15,922 nucleotides of DNA, from contig JAQCAN010000029.1 of NCBI GenBank assembly GCA_027621335.1, positions 1 through 15,922 on the forward strand, in the 5' to 3' direction. Below the pieces are notes generated by a model that saw only the letters and a program-made list of their open reading frames with translations, was not told where the DNA came from and ran no database searches. Shown piece by piece: positions 7,556-15,478 of this stretch. Each line of letters starts with the position of its first letter. Within the stretch, counting starts at the first letter, position 1. Source of the DNA: Bacteroidota bacterium (GTDB lineage Bacteria; Bacteroidota; Bacteroidia; Flavobacteriales_D; JABDKJ01). A program made the position numbers and the translations under genes.

Positions 7556-8779
7556 TTAAATGAGTTTTTGAAGTGCTATGGAGAAGGCGGTCTCTGTAAG
7601 GAGGGTTTTAGAAGGATTGAGGGCATGGCAATGGGCCAAAGCTTGACGAATGGTAGCAGAGGTATCATTGAAGATGACCTCATCCTCTATGATGGCCTCT
7701 CCCATGAGGAAGGCGAAGACCCTTGCCATCCCGCAGTTAGAGATGAAATCCGGGATAAGGGCCACACTCTTATCCACATGAGATGCAATAGGACCATAGA
7801 AGATCTCGGTATCGGCAAAAGGAACATTTGCCCCACATGAGACGACTTCCAACTTGGAATCGATCATGCGTTGAACCTGATCTTTTGTGACCAGACGTGA
7901 TCCAGCACACGGAAGGAAGACTTCGGCCTCCATATCCCATATGCGCTCGTTGACCATCTTGAAATCCAACATCTGATCACTGGATAATTTGTTCCCGTCT
8001 TTTGAGAGGAAGAGCTTGGTGACTTCAGCTAGTGAGAGCCCCTCAGGGACGATCAATCCTCCCACTCGGTCTATGATACCAACGATCTTCGCACCTCCTT
8101 TGGCCAGATAATATGCTGCAGCCGAGCCCACATTGCCCCAGCCTTGTACCACTACACGCTTACCTTTCATCTCACCTCCGTAGATGTCATAGAAGTGCTT
8201 GACGGATTCTGCCACTCCATATCCTGTGACGAGATCGGCAACGACATATTTTCGTTTGGTATCTGGAGTGAAATCTGGATTCTCCACCACTTTCTTCACC
8301 CCAAGTCTCAAAGCCCCTATGCGCCTTATCTTTTGTGCCTCGGTGGGTTTGAAATGGCCATTGAAAACTCCTTCTTGAGGATGCCATACCCCACATTCTT
8401 CAGTGATGGGAATGACTTCGTGGACTTCATCCACATTCATGTCACCACCCGTGCCATAGTAGCTTCTGAGCAATGGAGCTACTGCAGAGTACCATCGTTC
8501 GAGGACGCCTCTTTTCCTTGGGTCGGATGGGTCGAAATCGATACCCGATTTGGCTCCTCCGATCGCAGGTCCTGAAACGGTGAACTTTACTTCCATGGTC
8601 TTGGCCAAGGACTCCACCTCTCTTTTATCCAGCCCAACGCGCATGCGTGTGCCTCCTCCGGCAGCTCCACCCCTCAGCGAGTTGATGACGACCCATCCAC
8701 GAGCCTCCGTCTCGGGGTCATTCCATTCGAAGACGATCTCAGGTTCTTTCTCTTCGAATTGTTTCAAAAGGTTTTTCAT
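7556..8779 (-). CDS. Glu/Leu/Phe/Val-family amino acid dehydrogenase
   Basis: This 407-residue cytosolic NAD(P)-dependent dehydrogenase oxidatively deaminates an amino acid to its 2-oxo acid, or runs in reverse. The substrate-binding lysine is probably K65 (MEVKFT) and the catalytic lysine is K77 in GPAIGGAKSGID. An acidic residue in GGDMNVDE (D113) fits the family's catalytic aspartate. The Rossmann-fold motif GWGNVG (213-218) starts the nucleotide-binding domain. The length is nearer glutamate dehydrogenase (about 410-450) than leucine dehydrogenase (about 360), but substrate cannot be fixed from motifs. I chose ATG 8779 over the GTG two codons upstream (8785). It leads an operon with nhaD. 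Confidence 0.92.
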   Translation of the reverse strand: MKNLLKQFEEKEPEIVFEWNDPETEARGWVVINSLRGGAAGGGTRMRVGLDKREVESLAKTMEVKFTVSGPAIGGAKSGIDFDPSDPRKRGVLERWYSAVAPLLRSYYGTGGDMNVDEVHEVIPITEECGVWHPQEGVFNGHFKPTEAQKIRRIGALRLGVKKVVENPDFTPDTKRKYVVADLVTGYGVAESVKHFYDIYGGEMKGKRVVVQGWGNVGSAAAYYLAKGGAKIVGIIDRVGGLIVPEGLSLAEVTKLFLSKDGNKLSSDQMLDFKMVNERIWDMEAEVFLPCAGSRLVTKDQVQRMIDSKLEVVSCGANVPFADTEIFYGPIASHVDKSVALIPDFISNCGMARVFAFLMGEAIIEDEVIFNDTSATIRQALAHCHALNPSKTLLTETAFSIALQKLI

Positions 8780-8840
8780 AAACACGCTACGCTAAGGATG
8801 TGGCTAAAATTAATCATTCAATGTAGCCTACTGCTTCGAA

Positions 8841-9899
8841 TCATGGTTTATGGATGACCCCACTGCAGTGGTCCTGTGTAGCACCCGTCACTGAGGCTAG
8901 GACGTTGAATTCATGTCGCATTCGCAACACACCGAGAAAGGCAAATATGAGTGCCTCTTTGAATCCGATGAGTTTGTCATCAGGAATGTGGAGGTCTTTG
9001 TTAGTTCTTGCGTTCAGACGTTCAATCAGGAATTTGTTGAACGCTCCTCCACCAGTGATGAGCACCGTACGTCCCTCGAGCTGGTTCAAAGTCTCAGAAA
9101 TGCGACATGCTATATGCTCGGTCAATGTGGCCAATAGATCCACAGGTGGAATCTTCCTGTTCTTGATTTTTGGTTGGAACTGCTTTTTGTACCATTCTCG
9201 CCCTAGGGATTTCGGTCCAATGACCGTGTAATACTCCAATTCTTCTAATTCTTGGAGAAGCCGTTCATGGACGTCTCCCACTCTGGCCATTTTACCTTCG
9301 TTGTCGTAGGGGGCACCTGTTATCTGCGCCACCTCGTTCAAGGCCATATTCACAGGGCAAATGTCGAACGCCAGTCGCTCACCGTCCTTCTCATAGGAAA
9401 CGTTGCTGAAGCCCCCTAGATTCAGACAGAAGTCATACTCTGGAAAAAGTAGACGGTCACCGATAGGGACCAAAGGCGCTCCTTGACCACCGAGTTGGAT
9501 ATCCTTCTTCCTGAAATCATTGATGACTGGTAAACGAAGCCTTGAACTCATGATCTCTCCGCTCCCTAACTGCAATGTGATACCTTCCTCAGGGCGATGA
9601 CGGGCAGTATGTCCATGGGAACTGACGAAATCAGGATCTAGATGATGGTCGTTGATGAAATTCTCGATCAACTGTGCAAAGTACACCCCTAGTTCCTTAT
9701 GGACGTCCTTCAATACCGATTCGCTGAGGTCACTCAGATTATCCAAGATATCGAACCACTTCTGTGGATAGGGATAGGTCTTGGCATTCAGAAGCTCATA
9801 GCTCCAGCCATCCTTGCTCTTGGAGAAATTACAAAAGGCCAGGTCGACTCCATCCAAAGAGGTGCCAGACATCAAGCCTATGACGTGATAGGTGGACAT
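8841..9899 (-). CDS. anmK: Anhydro-N-acetylmuramic acid kinase
   Basis: AnmK opens and phosphorylates 1,6-anhydro-MurNAc to MurNAc-6-phosphate during cell-wall recycling in the cytosol. The 352-residue protein is near the usual length. It starts with GLMSGTSLDGVD (8-19), then shows SSHGHTARHRP (93-102), INDFRKKDIQLGGQGAPLVP (126-145), NLGGFSNVS (160-168), AFDICPVN (177-184, with D179 as likely catalytic base by comparison with E. coli AnmK) and a late GGGAFN. The frame extends to 9935, but the family begins right before the GLMSGTSLDG loop, so the ATG at 9899 is the start. It is divergent from the acyl-CoA dehydrogenase gene, and the amino acid dehydrogenase gene lies 61 bp downstream. Confidence 0.94.
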   Translation of the reverse strand: MSTYHVIGLMSGTSLDGVDLAFCNFSKSKDGWSYELLNAKTYPYPQKWFDILDNLSDLSESVLKDVHKELGVYFAQLIENFINDHHLDPDFVSSHGHTARHRPEEGITLQLGSGEIMSSRLRLPVINDFRKKDIQLGGQGAPLVPIGDRLLFPEYDFCLNLGGFSNVSYEKDGERLAFDICPVNMALNEVAQITGAPYDNEGKMARVGDVHERLLQELEELEYYTVIGPKSLGREWYKKQFQPKIKNRKIPPVDLLATLTEHIACRISETLNQLEGRTVLITGGGAFNKFLIERLNARTNKDLHIPDDKLIGFKEALIFAFLGVLRMRHEFNVLASVTGATQDHCSGVIHKP

Positions 9900-10001
9900 T
9901 GTGTGGCATGAAATTAACACATCGATGCTGGCCAAGGGGACGCATTGAAGCTTTTACCCATGTCTCCATGTTGATGGGTCAATAGGCACTCTGAAATCGT
10001 G

Positions 10002-10009
10002 TATTTTTG
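10002..10009 (+). promoter_or_regulatory. Putative -7 promoter motif of acyl-CoA dehydrogenase gene
   Basis: TATTTTTG matches the Bacteroidota TAnnTTTG -7 consensus and lies 48 bases before the ATG at 10058. A TTG occurs at 9971-9973, but the 28-base spacing is longer than usual. A short GGGG...CCCC inverted repeat lies in the predicted leader at about 10030-10044. Confidence 0.4.
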
Positions 10010-10057
10010 GCAGCTCAGGAAACGAACCCGGGGTGCCTAGCCCCAAATCCATAGAAT

Positions 10058-11200
10058 ATGAATTTTGATTTGACCGAGGAACAACTGGCAGTTAGGGATG
10101 CCGCAAGAGAGTTTGCTCAAACTGTTCTTAAACCAGGAGTGATAGAGCGGGATGAACACCAGCGTTTTGCCAAGGAGGAAGTGAGGCAATTGGCCGAGCT
10201 TGGATTCTTGGGGATGATGGTCGACCCCAAGTATGGAGGTGGGGGAATGGATACAGTCTCCTATGTATTGGCCATAGAGGAACTCTCCAAAGTGGATGCT
10301 TCAGTCTCAGTTCTCGTTTCGGTCAATAACTCTTTAGTCTGCTGGGGTCTTGAGTCCTTCGGAACAGAAGAACAGAAGTTGAAATACCTTGTCCCTTTGG
10401 CTAAAGGTGAAAAGATAGGCGCTTTCTGCTTGAGTGAACCCGAAGCCGGATCGGACGCGACTTCACAACAGACCACAGCGATAGATAAAGGAGATCATTA
10501 TATCCTCAATGGCACCAAGAACTGGATCACCAATGGAGGCGTGGCTTCGACCTATTTGGTCATCGCTCAGACCGACCGCGATAAAGGACATAAGGGAATC
10601 AATGTCTTTATTGTGGAGCGTGACATGGAAGGCTTCATAGTTGGTGCAAAAGAGAACAAACTGGGCATCCGTGGATCGGACACCCATACGCTCATGTTCA
10701 ACGATGTGAAAGTGCCCAAAGAGAATAGAATCGGTGAGGATGGATTCGGATTCAAGTTCGCGATGAAAACCCTCTCTGGTGGCCGTATCGGGATTGCAGC
10801 TCAGGCCTTAGGTATTGCATCAGGAGCTTATGAGCTGGCATTGGCCTATTCAAAGGAGCGAAAAGCTTTTGGAAAAGAGATCTCCAGGCATCAGGCCGTG
10901 GCCTTCAAGCTGGCTGATATGGCTACGGAGATCGAGGCTGCTCGATTATTATGTATGAAAGCTGCCGTCTTAAAGGATCAAGGGAAGAACTATGACCTCA
11001 TAAGTAGCATGGCCAAGGTATTCAGCTCTGAGGTGGCCATGAAGACTACGGTAGAAGCTGTTCAGATCCACGGTGGTTATGGGTTTGTCAAAGAGTACCA
11101 CGTGGAGCGCCTGATGAGGGATGCGAAGATCACCCAGATCTACGAAGGAACCTCTGAAATTCAGAGAGTGGTCATTTCACGCACCATCCTGCAGGACTGA
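10058..11200 (+). CDS. Acyl-CoA dehydrogenase (short/medium-chain type)
   Basis: This 380-residue FAD enzyme inserts the trans-2,3 double bond in acyl-CoA, the first step of beta-oxidation, and passes electrons to an electron-transfer flavoprotein. It has standard family length. FAD- and substrate-contacting motifs are present: GAFCLSEPEAGSDA (121-134), LNGTKNWITNG (150-160), and IHGGYGFVKEY near the C-terminus. The catalytic glutamate is likely E363 in IYEGTSEIQR. That position is typical of short- and medium-chain, butyryl-CoA-like enzymes rather than isovaleryl-CoA dehydrogenase, whose base lies elsewhere. It is a single-gene unit: divergent from anmK and abutting murF stop to stop (TGATCA). 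Confidence 0.94.
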   Translation: MNFDLTEEQLAVRDAAREFAQTVLKPGVIERDEHQRFAKEEVRQLAELGFLGMMVDPKYGGGGMDTVSYVLAIEELSKVDASVSVLVSVNNSLVCWGLESFGTEEQKLKYLVPLAKGEKIGAFCLSEPEAGSDATSQQTTAIDKGDHYILNGTKNWITNGGVASTYLVIAQTDRDKGHKGINVFIVERDMEGFIVGAKENKLGIRGSDTHTLMFNDVKVPKENRIGEDGFGFKFAMKTLSGGRIGIAAQALGIASGAYELALAYSKERKAFGKEISRHQAVAFKLADMATEIEAARLLCMKAAVLKDQGKNYDLISSMAKVFSSEVAMKTTVEAVQIHGGYGFVKEYHVERLMRDAKITQIYEGTSEIQRVVISRTILQD

Positions 11201-12475
11201 TCAAAGAAGGTCTAGCAGTTGTTCCAAGCGGATACCTCTAGAACCTTTCATCAGAATCAGGCTTCCAGAAAAATCCTGTTGTTCAAGGTACGGTCGTGCG
11301 GTTTCCGCATCAGGAAAGACAGCGGCCTTGCGGTCGCCCCTAGCATCCATGAATTCCTGCCCGATGAACACGCCATATGGACTCGTTGTTAGAGCAAGGT
11401 CCATGATTTCTTCATGGAAGAAGAGAGCATCTTCCCCTAATTCTTTCATCCCACCGAGAATGAAGAAATGTTTCTCAGCATGCATGCTTTTGAAATTGTC
11501 CAAAGCGGCTTTCATGCTGCTAGGATTGGCATTATAGGCATCCATAATGATGCGGTGGTCTCCTCTTTGGACAAGTTGGGATCGATTATTCTCAGGAACG
11601 TATGAGGAGAGGGCCTCGCAGATGTCGGCCTCGCTCACTCCGAAATGCAGTCCTATAGAGATGGCCGCGGCAATATTCTGAAGGTTGTAGGCCCCAGTGA
11701 GGTGGGTGATGACCTCATGGCCCCTCCACTCGAAGCTCAGAGTAGGATCAGTCGCTCGTAATCTCACCTGTATGTCAGCCTGTTCAGAACGGCCATAGGT
11801 TCTTCGCTCCAGACCATTGCTGTCTTCGAGGAGCCACTCCGAGTCACTTGGAACGAAAACAAGTCCCTTCTTCTTTTGGAGAAATCTGAATAATTCGGTC
11901 TTGCCCTTTCGGATATTCACTTGACCACCGAACTCACCGATATGTGCAGTCCCAATATTGGTGATCATCCCAATGTCAGGGTCAGCGATCTGGGACAGCG
12001 CAGCAATCTCCCCTACATGGTTGGCTCCCATCTCTATGATGGCTATCTCACAATCCTTTGGGATGGCCAATAAGGTCAATGGAACACCTATATGATTGTT
12101 GAGGTTCCCTAGGGTCGCGCTTACTTTGAAGGATTTCAAGAGTACATCACGCATCAACTCTTTGGTCGTAGTCTTCCCATTGCTACCGGTAATGGCGATA
12201 AATGGGATGGAGAACTTGTGCCTATGGAAAGTTGACAGATCCTGCAAGGCACGAAGGGCATCAGGAACCCTTATCAGTCTGATATCATCTGAAGGAACAT
12301 CCTCATCTATAACGGCAAATTTGGCTCCTTGTTCCAGGGCATTCAAGGAGAAGGAGTTGCCATTGAAATTCTCCCCTTTCAAGGCTACGAACATACAGTC
12401 AGGATAGATTTTCCTGGTGTCAGTTGATATTCCTGAACTCTTGAGAAAGAGTTGGTGCAAAGCCTTTATCTCCAT
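11201..12475 (-). CDS. murF: UDP-N-acetylmuramoyl-tripeptide--D-alanyl-D-alanine ligase
   Basis: MurF adds D-Ala-D-Ala to the UDP-MurNAc-tripeptide, the last cytoplasmic step of the peptidoglycan precursor, using ATP. The 424-residue protein has an N-terminal substrate domain containing STDTRKI (about 17-23), the central ATPase domain with P-loop ITGSNGKTTT (95-104), NLNNHIGVPLTLL (about 124-136), EMGANHVGEI, ITNIGTAHIGEFGG, and a C-terminal ligase domain with DAYNANPSSM. The frame reaches a TTG at 12484, but ATG 12475 (MEIKALHQLF) is the better start. A strong hairpin ends 16 bases upstream of the ATG. To my knowledge murF neighbours gldJ in other flavobacteria, so this order looks inherited. 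Its stop abuts the acyl-CoA dehydrogenase stop. Confidence 0.95.
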   Translation of the reverse strand: MEIKALHQLFLKSSGISTDTRKIYPDCMFVALKGENFNGNSFSLNALEQGAKFAVIDEDVPSDDIRLIRVPDALRALQDLSTFHRHKFSIPFIAITGSNGKTTTKELMRDVLLKSFKVSATLGNLNNHIGVPLTLLAIPKDCEIAIIEMGANHVGEIAALSQIADPDIGMITNIGTAHIGEFGGQVNIRKGKTELFRFLQKKKGLVFVPSDSEWLLEDSNGLERRTYGRSEQADIQVRLRATDPTLSFEWRGHEVITHLTGAYNLQNIAAAISIGLHFGVSEADICEALSSYVPENNRSQLVQRGDHRIIMDAYNANPSSMKAALDNFKSMHAEKHFFILGGMKELGEDALFFHEEIMDLALTTSPYGVFIGQEFMDARGDRKAAVFPDAETARPYLEQQDFSGSLILMKGSRGIRLEQLLDLL

Positions 12476-12490
12476 AGCTACCAAAGAAAA

Positions 12491-12516
12491 GACCCGCTGA
12501 TGCGATTCAGCGGGTC
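12491..12516 (-). terminator. Intrinsic terminator-like hairpin between gldJ and murF
   Basis: GACCCGCTGA (12491-12500) and TCAGCGGGTC (12507-12516) form a perfect 10-bp stem around a 6-base loop. On the minus strand it follows the gldJ stop by 28 bases and is followed by TTTTCTTT, a fair U-tract. On the plus strand it is followed by TTTC and then a seven-T run, so it could act in both directions. It ends 16 bases before the murF ATG, so it probably stops or attenuates read-through from gldJ. Confidence 0.8.
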
Positions 12517-12544
12517 TTTCAATATTTTTTTCGATGGTCTCAGG

Positions 12545-14281
12545 TCAATAACCGAAGCCTCTGGGACTTCCCACACGGTCCATTGCACATCTGAATCCGA
12601 TCATGGCGCTAGCCTGTCGCTCGTCCAAGTACCTTCTGGTCGCTGGAATAGTATAATAGATTCGGTCTGCCCATGAACCTCCTTTATAAACTCTGGCCCT
12701 ATCATTGATCAGAGTAGTTGCTCCCCAATCGTACATCAAGTTACCTTCTTCTCCTTCTTGGTCATAAAAGACACTTGAGGCCTTATCACCATCTACGTAG
12801 TCGATGTAATCCGATTCGCGGTAATTTCTTCGGTCGATGTTCTCTTCAACCGTCACATCACGCATTCTGATCTCACCTGGAGTGCTCTCGATGTAATCAG
12901 AAAAACCTTTGATCAGCTGGGCACCAATGGAGATATCCTCATTAGCCCTTATCAGAGCAACCGCTTCTTGAACTTTTTCGTCCTTGGCGTCATACTTCCG
13001 ATCGACATCCAATTGCTTCGCATCTTGAAGTACCGTGTTCACAGAGGCCATGAAATCGGCTTCTTCAGGTCTTAGCTTGCCCTCGGTCTGCTTTCCGAAT
13101 TGCTCCATGAAGTAGAGCACGCCATCGATATCATAGGACACAAAGTCATATTTGTTCTCGAGCTTGCCTTCACTATCCCTCACCTTGGTCTGATAGACGT
13201 TTCCACGATAGGGTCTGAACTCACTCTCATCTTCGAAGGTCAATGGACGATAAACATCTAAGACCCACTCACTGACATTGCCAGCCATGTTGTATAGGCC
13301 ATAATCATTGGGAGGATAGGCGTATACAGGTGCTGTGATGTCCGCATTGTCGTTCAGATTGCCGGCAACACCCATGTAATCACCTCGCCCTCTGACGAAG
13401 TTGCCATTGAAGGTTCCGTAAAGGTTGTCCTTTGGATCATCATTACGGACATAGTTACCGTTCCAAGGGTATACCTTACGATTGGTGATGAGTTCCTGAA
13501 ATGAGTTTCCTACAAGGCCATAGGCTGCAAATTCCCATTCGGCTTCTGTCGGGAGGCGATACCTAGGAAGTAAGATACCATCATCCATTCGGACATTTCT
13601 GAATTCTCTATCAGGATTCAGGTCTTCTATGCCTTCAGCACGCTTTCCACTCTCATACTGACCAGCGAGGTACGCATCTGTGGTGAAATGGTCTTCATTG
13701 GCCTGCTGTGGGAAATGGTCGAACAATCCTTCTCTTATGAGTATCTGCTCATTGACTCGGTCCGTTCTCCAAGCACAGTAATCCATGGCTTGCAACCAAT
13801 TGACGCCAACTACAGGATAGTCTTTATAGGAGGGGTGACGCAGATAATATTCTACGAAGGGTTCGTTATAGGCAAGCTTGGACCTCCATACCAAAGTGTC
13901 CGGGAGGGCTTTTTTAGTCACCTCAGGATAATCTGCTCCATAGACACGGCCCAACCAGTATAGATACTCCCTCCAATCCACATTACGGACTTCTGTTTCG
14001 TCCATGTAGAAACTGGATACAGTCACACGCCTAGGAATGCTGTTCCAGTCATAATTGACATCATCTATCACACGTCCCATTGTAAACGTTCCTCCCTCAA
14101 TCAGGATGAGACCTGGTCCGGTCTCTTGCTCCACATACGGGACGTCTTCAAAACCTCCATTCCTAGAATCATTATAATTCCAGCCTGTAGTATTGCTGAT
14201 TCCCCCAGAACCGCATGACGTGAGGAGCATTGCGCCCATGCACGAGACTATAGCGATCGATAATATCCTTGATGGTTTCAT
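12545..14281 (-). CDS. gldJ: Gliding motility / T9SS lipoprotein GldJ
   Basis: This 578-residue lipoprotein has a signal peptide ending in the lipobox LLTSC, with C23 as the lipidated residue. The rest is a formylglycine-generating-enzyme-like fold: GGTFTMG (63-69), VVGVNWLQAMDYCAW (157-171), YRLPTEAEWEFAAYG (241-255), GLYNMAGNVSEW (328-339) and YKGGSW (532-537). About 190 residues separate the last two motifs, a charged insertion also recalled from GldJ of Flavobacterium. GldJ works with GldK at the outer membrane in T9SS assembly and gliding; it is not thought to be an enzyme. Neighbours murF, porP/sprF and porU support GldJ over its paralogue GldK. ATG 14281 is chosen because the signal peptide starts there; the frame itself extends to 14323. 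Confidence 0.88.
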   Translation of the reverse strand: MKPSRILSIAIVSCMGAMLLTSCGSGGISNTTGWNYNDSRNGGFEDVPYVEQETGPGLILIEGGTFTMGRVIDDVNYDWNSIPRRVTVSSFYMDETEVRNVDWREYLYWLGRVYGADYPEVTKKALPDTLVWRSKLAYNEPFVEYYLRHPSYKDYPVVGVNWLQAMDYCAWRTDRVNEQILIREGLFDHFPQQANEDHFTTDAYLAGQYESGKRAEGIEDLNPDREFRNVRMDDGILLPRYRLPTEAEWEFAAYGLVGNSFQELITNRKVYPWNGNYVRNDDPKDNLYGTFNGNFVRGRGDYMGVAGNLNDNADITAPVYAYPPNDYGLYNMAGNVSEWVLDVYRPLTFEDESEFRPYRGNVYQTKVRDSEGKLENKYDFVSYDIDGVLYFMEQFGKQTEGKLRPEEADFMASVNTVLQDAKQLDVDRKYDAKDEKVQEAVALIRANEDISIGAQLIKGFSDYIESTPGEIRMRDVTVEENIDRRNYRESDYIDYVDGDKASSVFYDQEGEEGNLMYDWGATTLINDRARVYKGGSWADRIYYTIPATRRYLDERQASAMIGFRCAMDRVGSPRGFGY

Positions 14282-14326
14282 AGTGTTTGTTTTACGCGTG
14301 CTCAAGTCGAAGGTTTCACCCAAGAA

Positions 14327-15298
14327 CTAGAAACTAGGGCAGCTTATTGTCCTGAAACGTCCTCTTCGGTCCCTACATTGCATCTGGAAGGTCAGAGAGA
14401 CCTCATGAGAACCACCAGTTTGAGTGGTCAACTGAGAGGTGGTAAGGTCATAGCTATATCCCACCTTGAACAGGTCTGTCTGTACACCTAAAAGGGCAAT
14501 GAAGGAATCTTCGAATCTGTACCAGGTCCCCACGACCAAAGGTCCTTTGGTCAAATAGACACCCAAGTTGATCTGCTGGAAATCAGCTTGACGCTGAAAC
14601 AGGATGTTTGGGCTGATGGTCGCCTCACTTTGTGAACGGCTCTTTCCATCGATGGGAAGCACGGCTCCAGCATGTCCTGTGAATTTCATTGGAAGTCGGC
14701 TCACGCCAAGTATGAGCGATTCATTAGGTTCATTGATATGATGAACAGCTCCACCAAAGTAGAAGTCATCGCTGAATCCCAAGATTCCCGCACTGGCATC
14801 GAAGAAACCTACACTTCCTCCACGCTCGGTCTCTTGGGTTTGGAAGATGAAACCTCGTCTAGAATCGATCTGGTCTCCAAATGTCAGTCTTGACCAATCC
14901 AAGGCCTTTTGGGTGTAGCTGGCCTGCAGTCCGAATTTGAGAGAGAATTTACGAGAGACCGCTCTTTGATAAGAGTAGATGCCACTGAAGCCAGTGGTAC
15001 TCAGGACACCTTGCCCTGCCTCATCCCTCATGGCGATAAATCCTATTCCTCCGGAAATGGCAGAGACGTGTTGGTCATAGCTTGCGCTATAGGTCACGAA
15101 TGATCCTGGCAAAGAAGGCCATTGGTTCCTGTAAGACATCACGAACCTGGGACATCTTGCCGTACCTGCAAAGGCCGGATTCAAATACAGGGGATTGGCA
15201 TAGAACTGGGTGAACTGTGGATCCTGTCCCTGCACATTCTCGCTACCCAACATGCAGGCTCCGAGTGCCAATAAGGCTATCAACGCATATTTCTTCAT
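14327..15298 (-). CDS. PorP/SprF-family T9SS outer-membrane protein
   Basis: The product is 323 residues, typical of PorP/SprF. After a signal peptide (about 1-24, ending NVQGQ) comes the family hallmark DPQFTQFYANPLYLNPAFAGT (positions about 25-45). The rest alternates short aromatic/glycine-rich strands, such as GGIGFIAMRDEAGQG and LVVGTWYRFEDSFIALLG, as expected for an outer-membrane beta-barrel. Family members act in T9SS, often each paired with particular large surface adhesins. It lies 45 bp upstream of gldJ on the same strand and is divergent from porU. Bacteroidota genomes carry many paralogues, so it need not be the core PorP. LGAC near residue 12 resembles a weak lipobox, but barrel proteins of this family are not usually lipoproteins. 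Confidence 0.9.
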   Translation of the reverse strand: MKKYALIALLALGACMLGSENVQGQDPQFTQFYANPLYLNPAFAGTARCPRFVMSYRNQWPSLPGSFVTYSASYDQHVSAISGGIGFIAMRDEAGQGVLSTTGFSGIYSYQRAVSRKFSLKFGLQASYTQKALDWSRLTFGDQIDSRRGFIFQTQETERGGSVGFFDASAGILGFSDDFYFGGAVHHINEPNESLILGVSRLPMKFTGHAGAVLPIDGKSRSQSEATISPNILFQRQADFQQINLGVYLTKGPLVVGTWYRFEDSFIALLGVQTDLFKVGYSYDLTTSQLTTQTGGSHEVSLTFQMQCRDRRGRFRTISCPSF

Positions 15299-15332
15299 AT
15301 TGACATCTTGGATTCTAGCGGTTCCAAGCCTA

Positions 15333-15360
15333 CAATAATACGAACTTCTCCACTACACAA
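15333..15360 (-). promoter_or_regulatory. Possible promoter of the porP/sprF-gldJ unit
   Basis: On the minus strand TTG (15358-15360), a 17-base spacer and TATTATTG (15333-15340) approximate the Bacteroidota layout TTG-N17-23-TAnnTTTG, with one mismatch in the -7 element. It lies 34 bases before the porP/sprF ATG at 15298. Confidence 0.35.
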
Positions 15361-15392
15361 CCATGCCTGTAAACAATATCAAGAGCCCTCAG

Positions 15393-15415
15393 GCGTTCAA
15401 TCATTCGCTGAACGC
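15393..15415. promoter_or_regulatory. Inverted repeat in the porP/porU divergent region
   Basis: GCGTTCA (15393-15399) and TGAACGC (15409-15415) are perfect inverted repeats with a 9-base spacer. An outer GCCC (15385-15388) and GGGC (15416-15419) can extend the stem across a 4-base bulge. No U-tract follows, so it looks more like an operator or leader structure than a terminator. Confidence 0.35.
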
Positions 15416-15451
15416 GGGCATCGTTTCTAACGGTGTTATTGTATTAGATTC

Positions 15452-15478
15452 ATGAACTCACTGAACTACAGATTGTGA
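15452..15478 (+). other. Eight-codon upstream ORF overlapping the porU start
   Basis: ATG at 15452 opens a frame encoding MNSLNYRL and ending with TGA at 15476-15478. That stop overlaps the porU GTG (15475-15477) as GTGA. The arrangement could couple porU translation to the short ORF, but a 27-base ORF can occur by chance. Confidence 0.3.

Noticed and set aside
8144..8575. Plus-strand 143-codon frame
   Set aside because: It is antisense to the amino acid dehydrogenase, which has complete catalytic and Rossmann motifs.
9956..9979. ACCCAT/ATGGGT inverted repeat between anmK and the acyl-CoA dehydrogenase gene
   Set aside because: Only six base pairs with a 12-base spacer and no T-tract; too weak to call a terminator or operator.
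12476..12484. TTG at 12484 as the murF start
   Set aside because: ATG at 12475 fits the family N-terminus better and avoids crowding the hairpin.
15254..15265. Lipobox-like LGAC in the PorP/SprF signal peptide
   Set aside because: Glycine at -2 is a poor lipobox, and the family is a barrel with a type I signal ending near NVQGQ.
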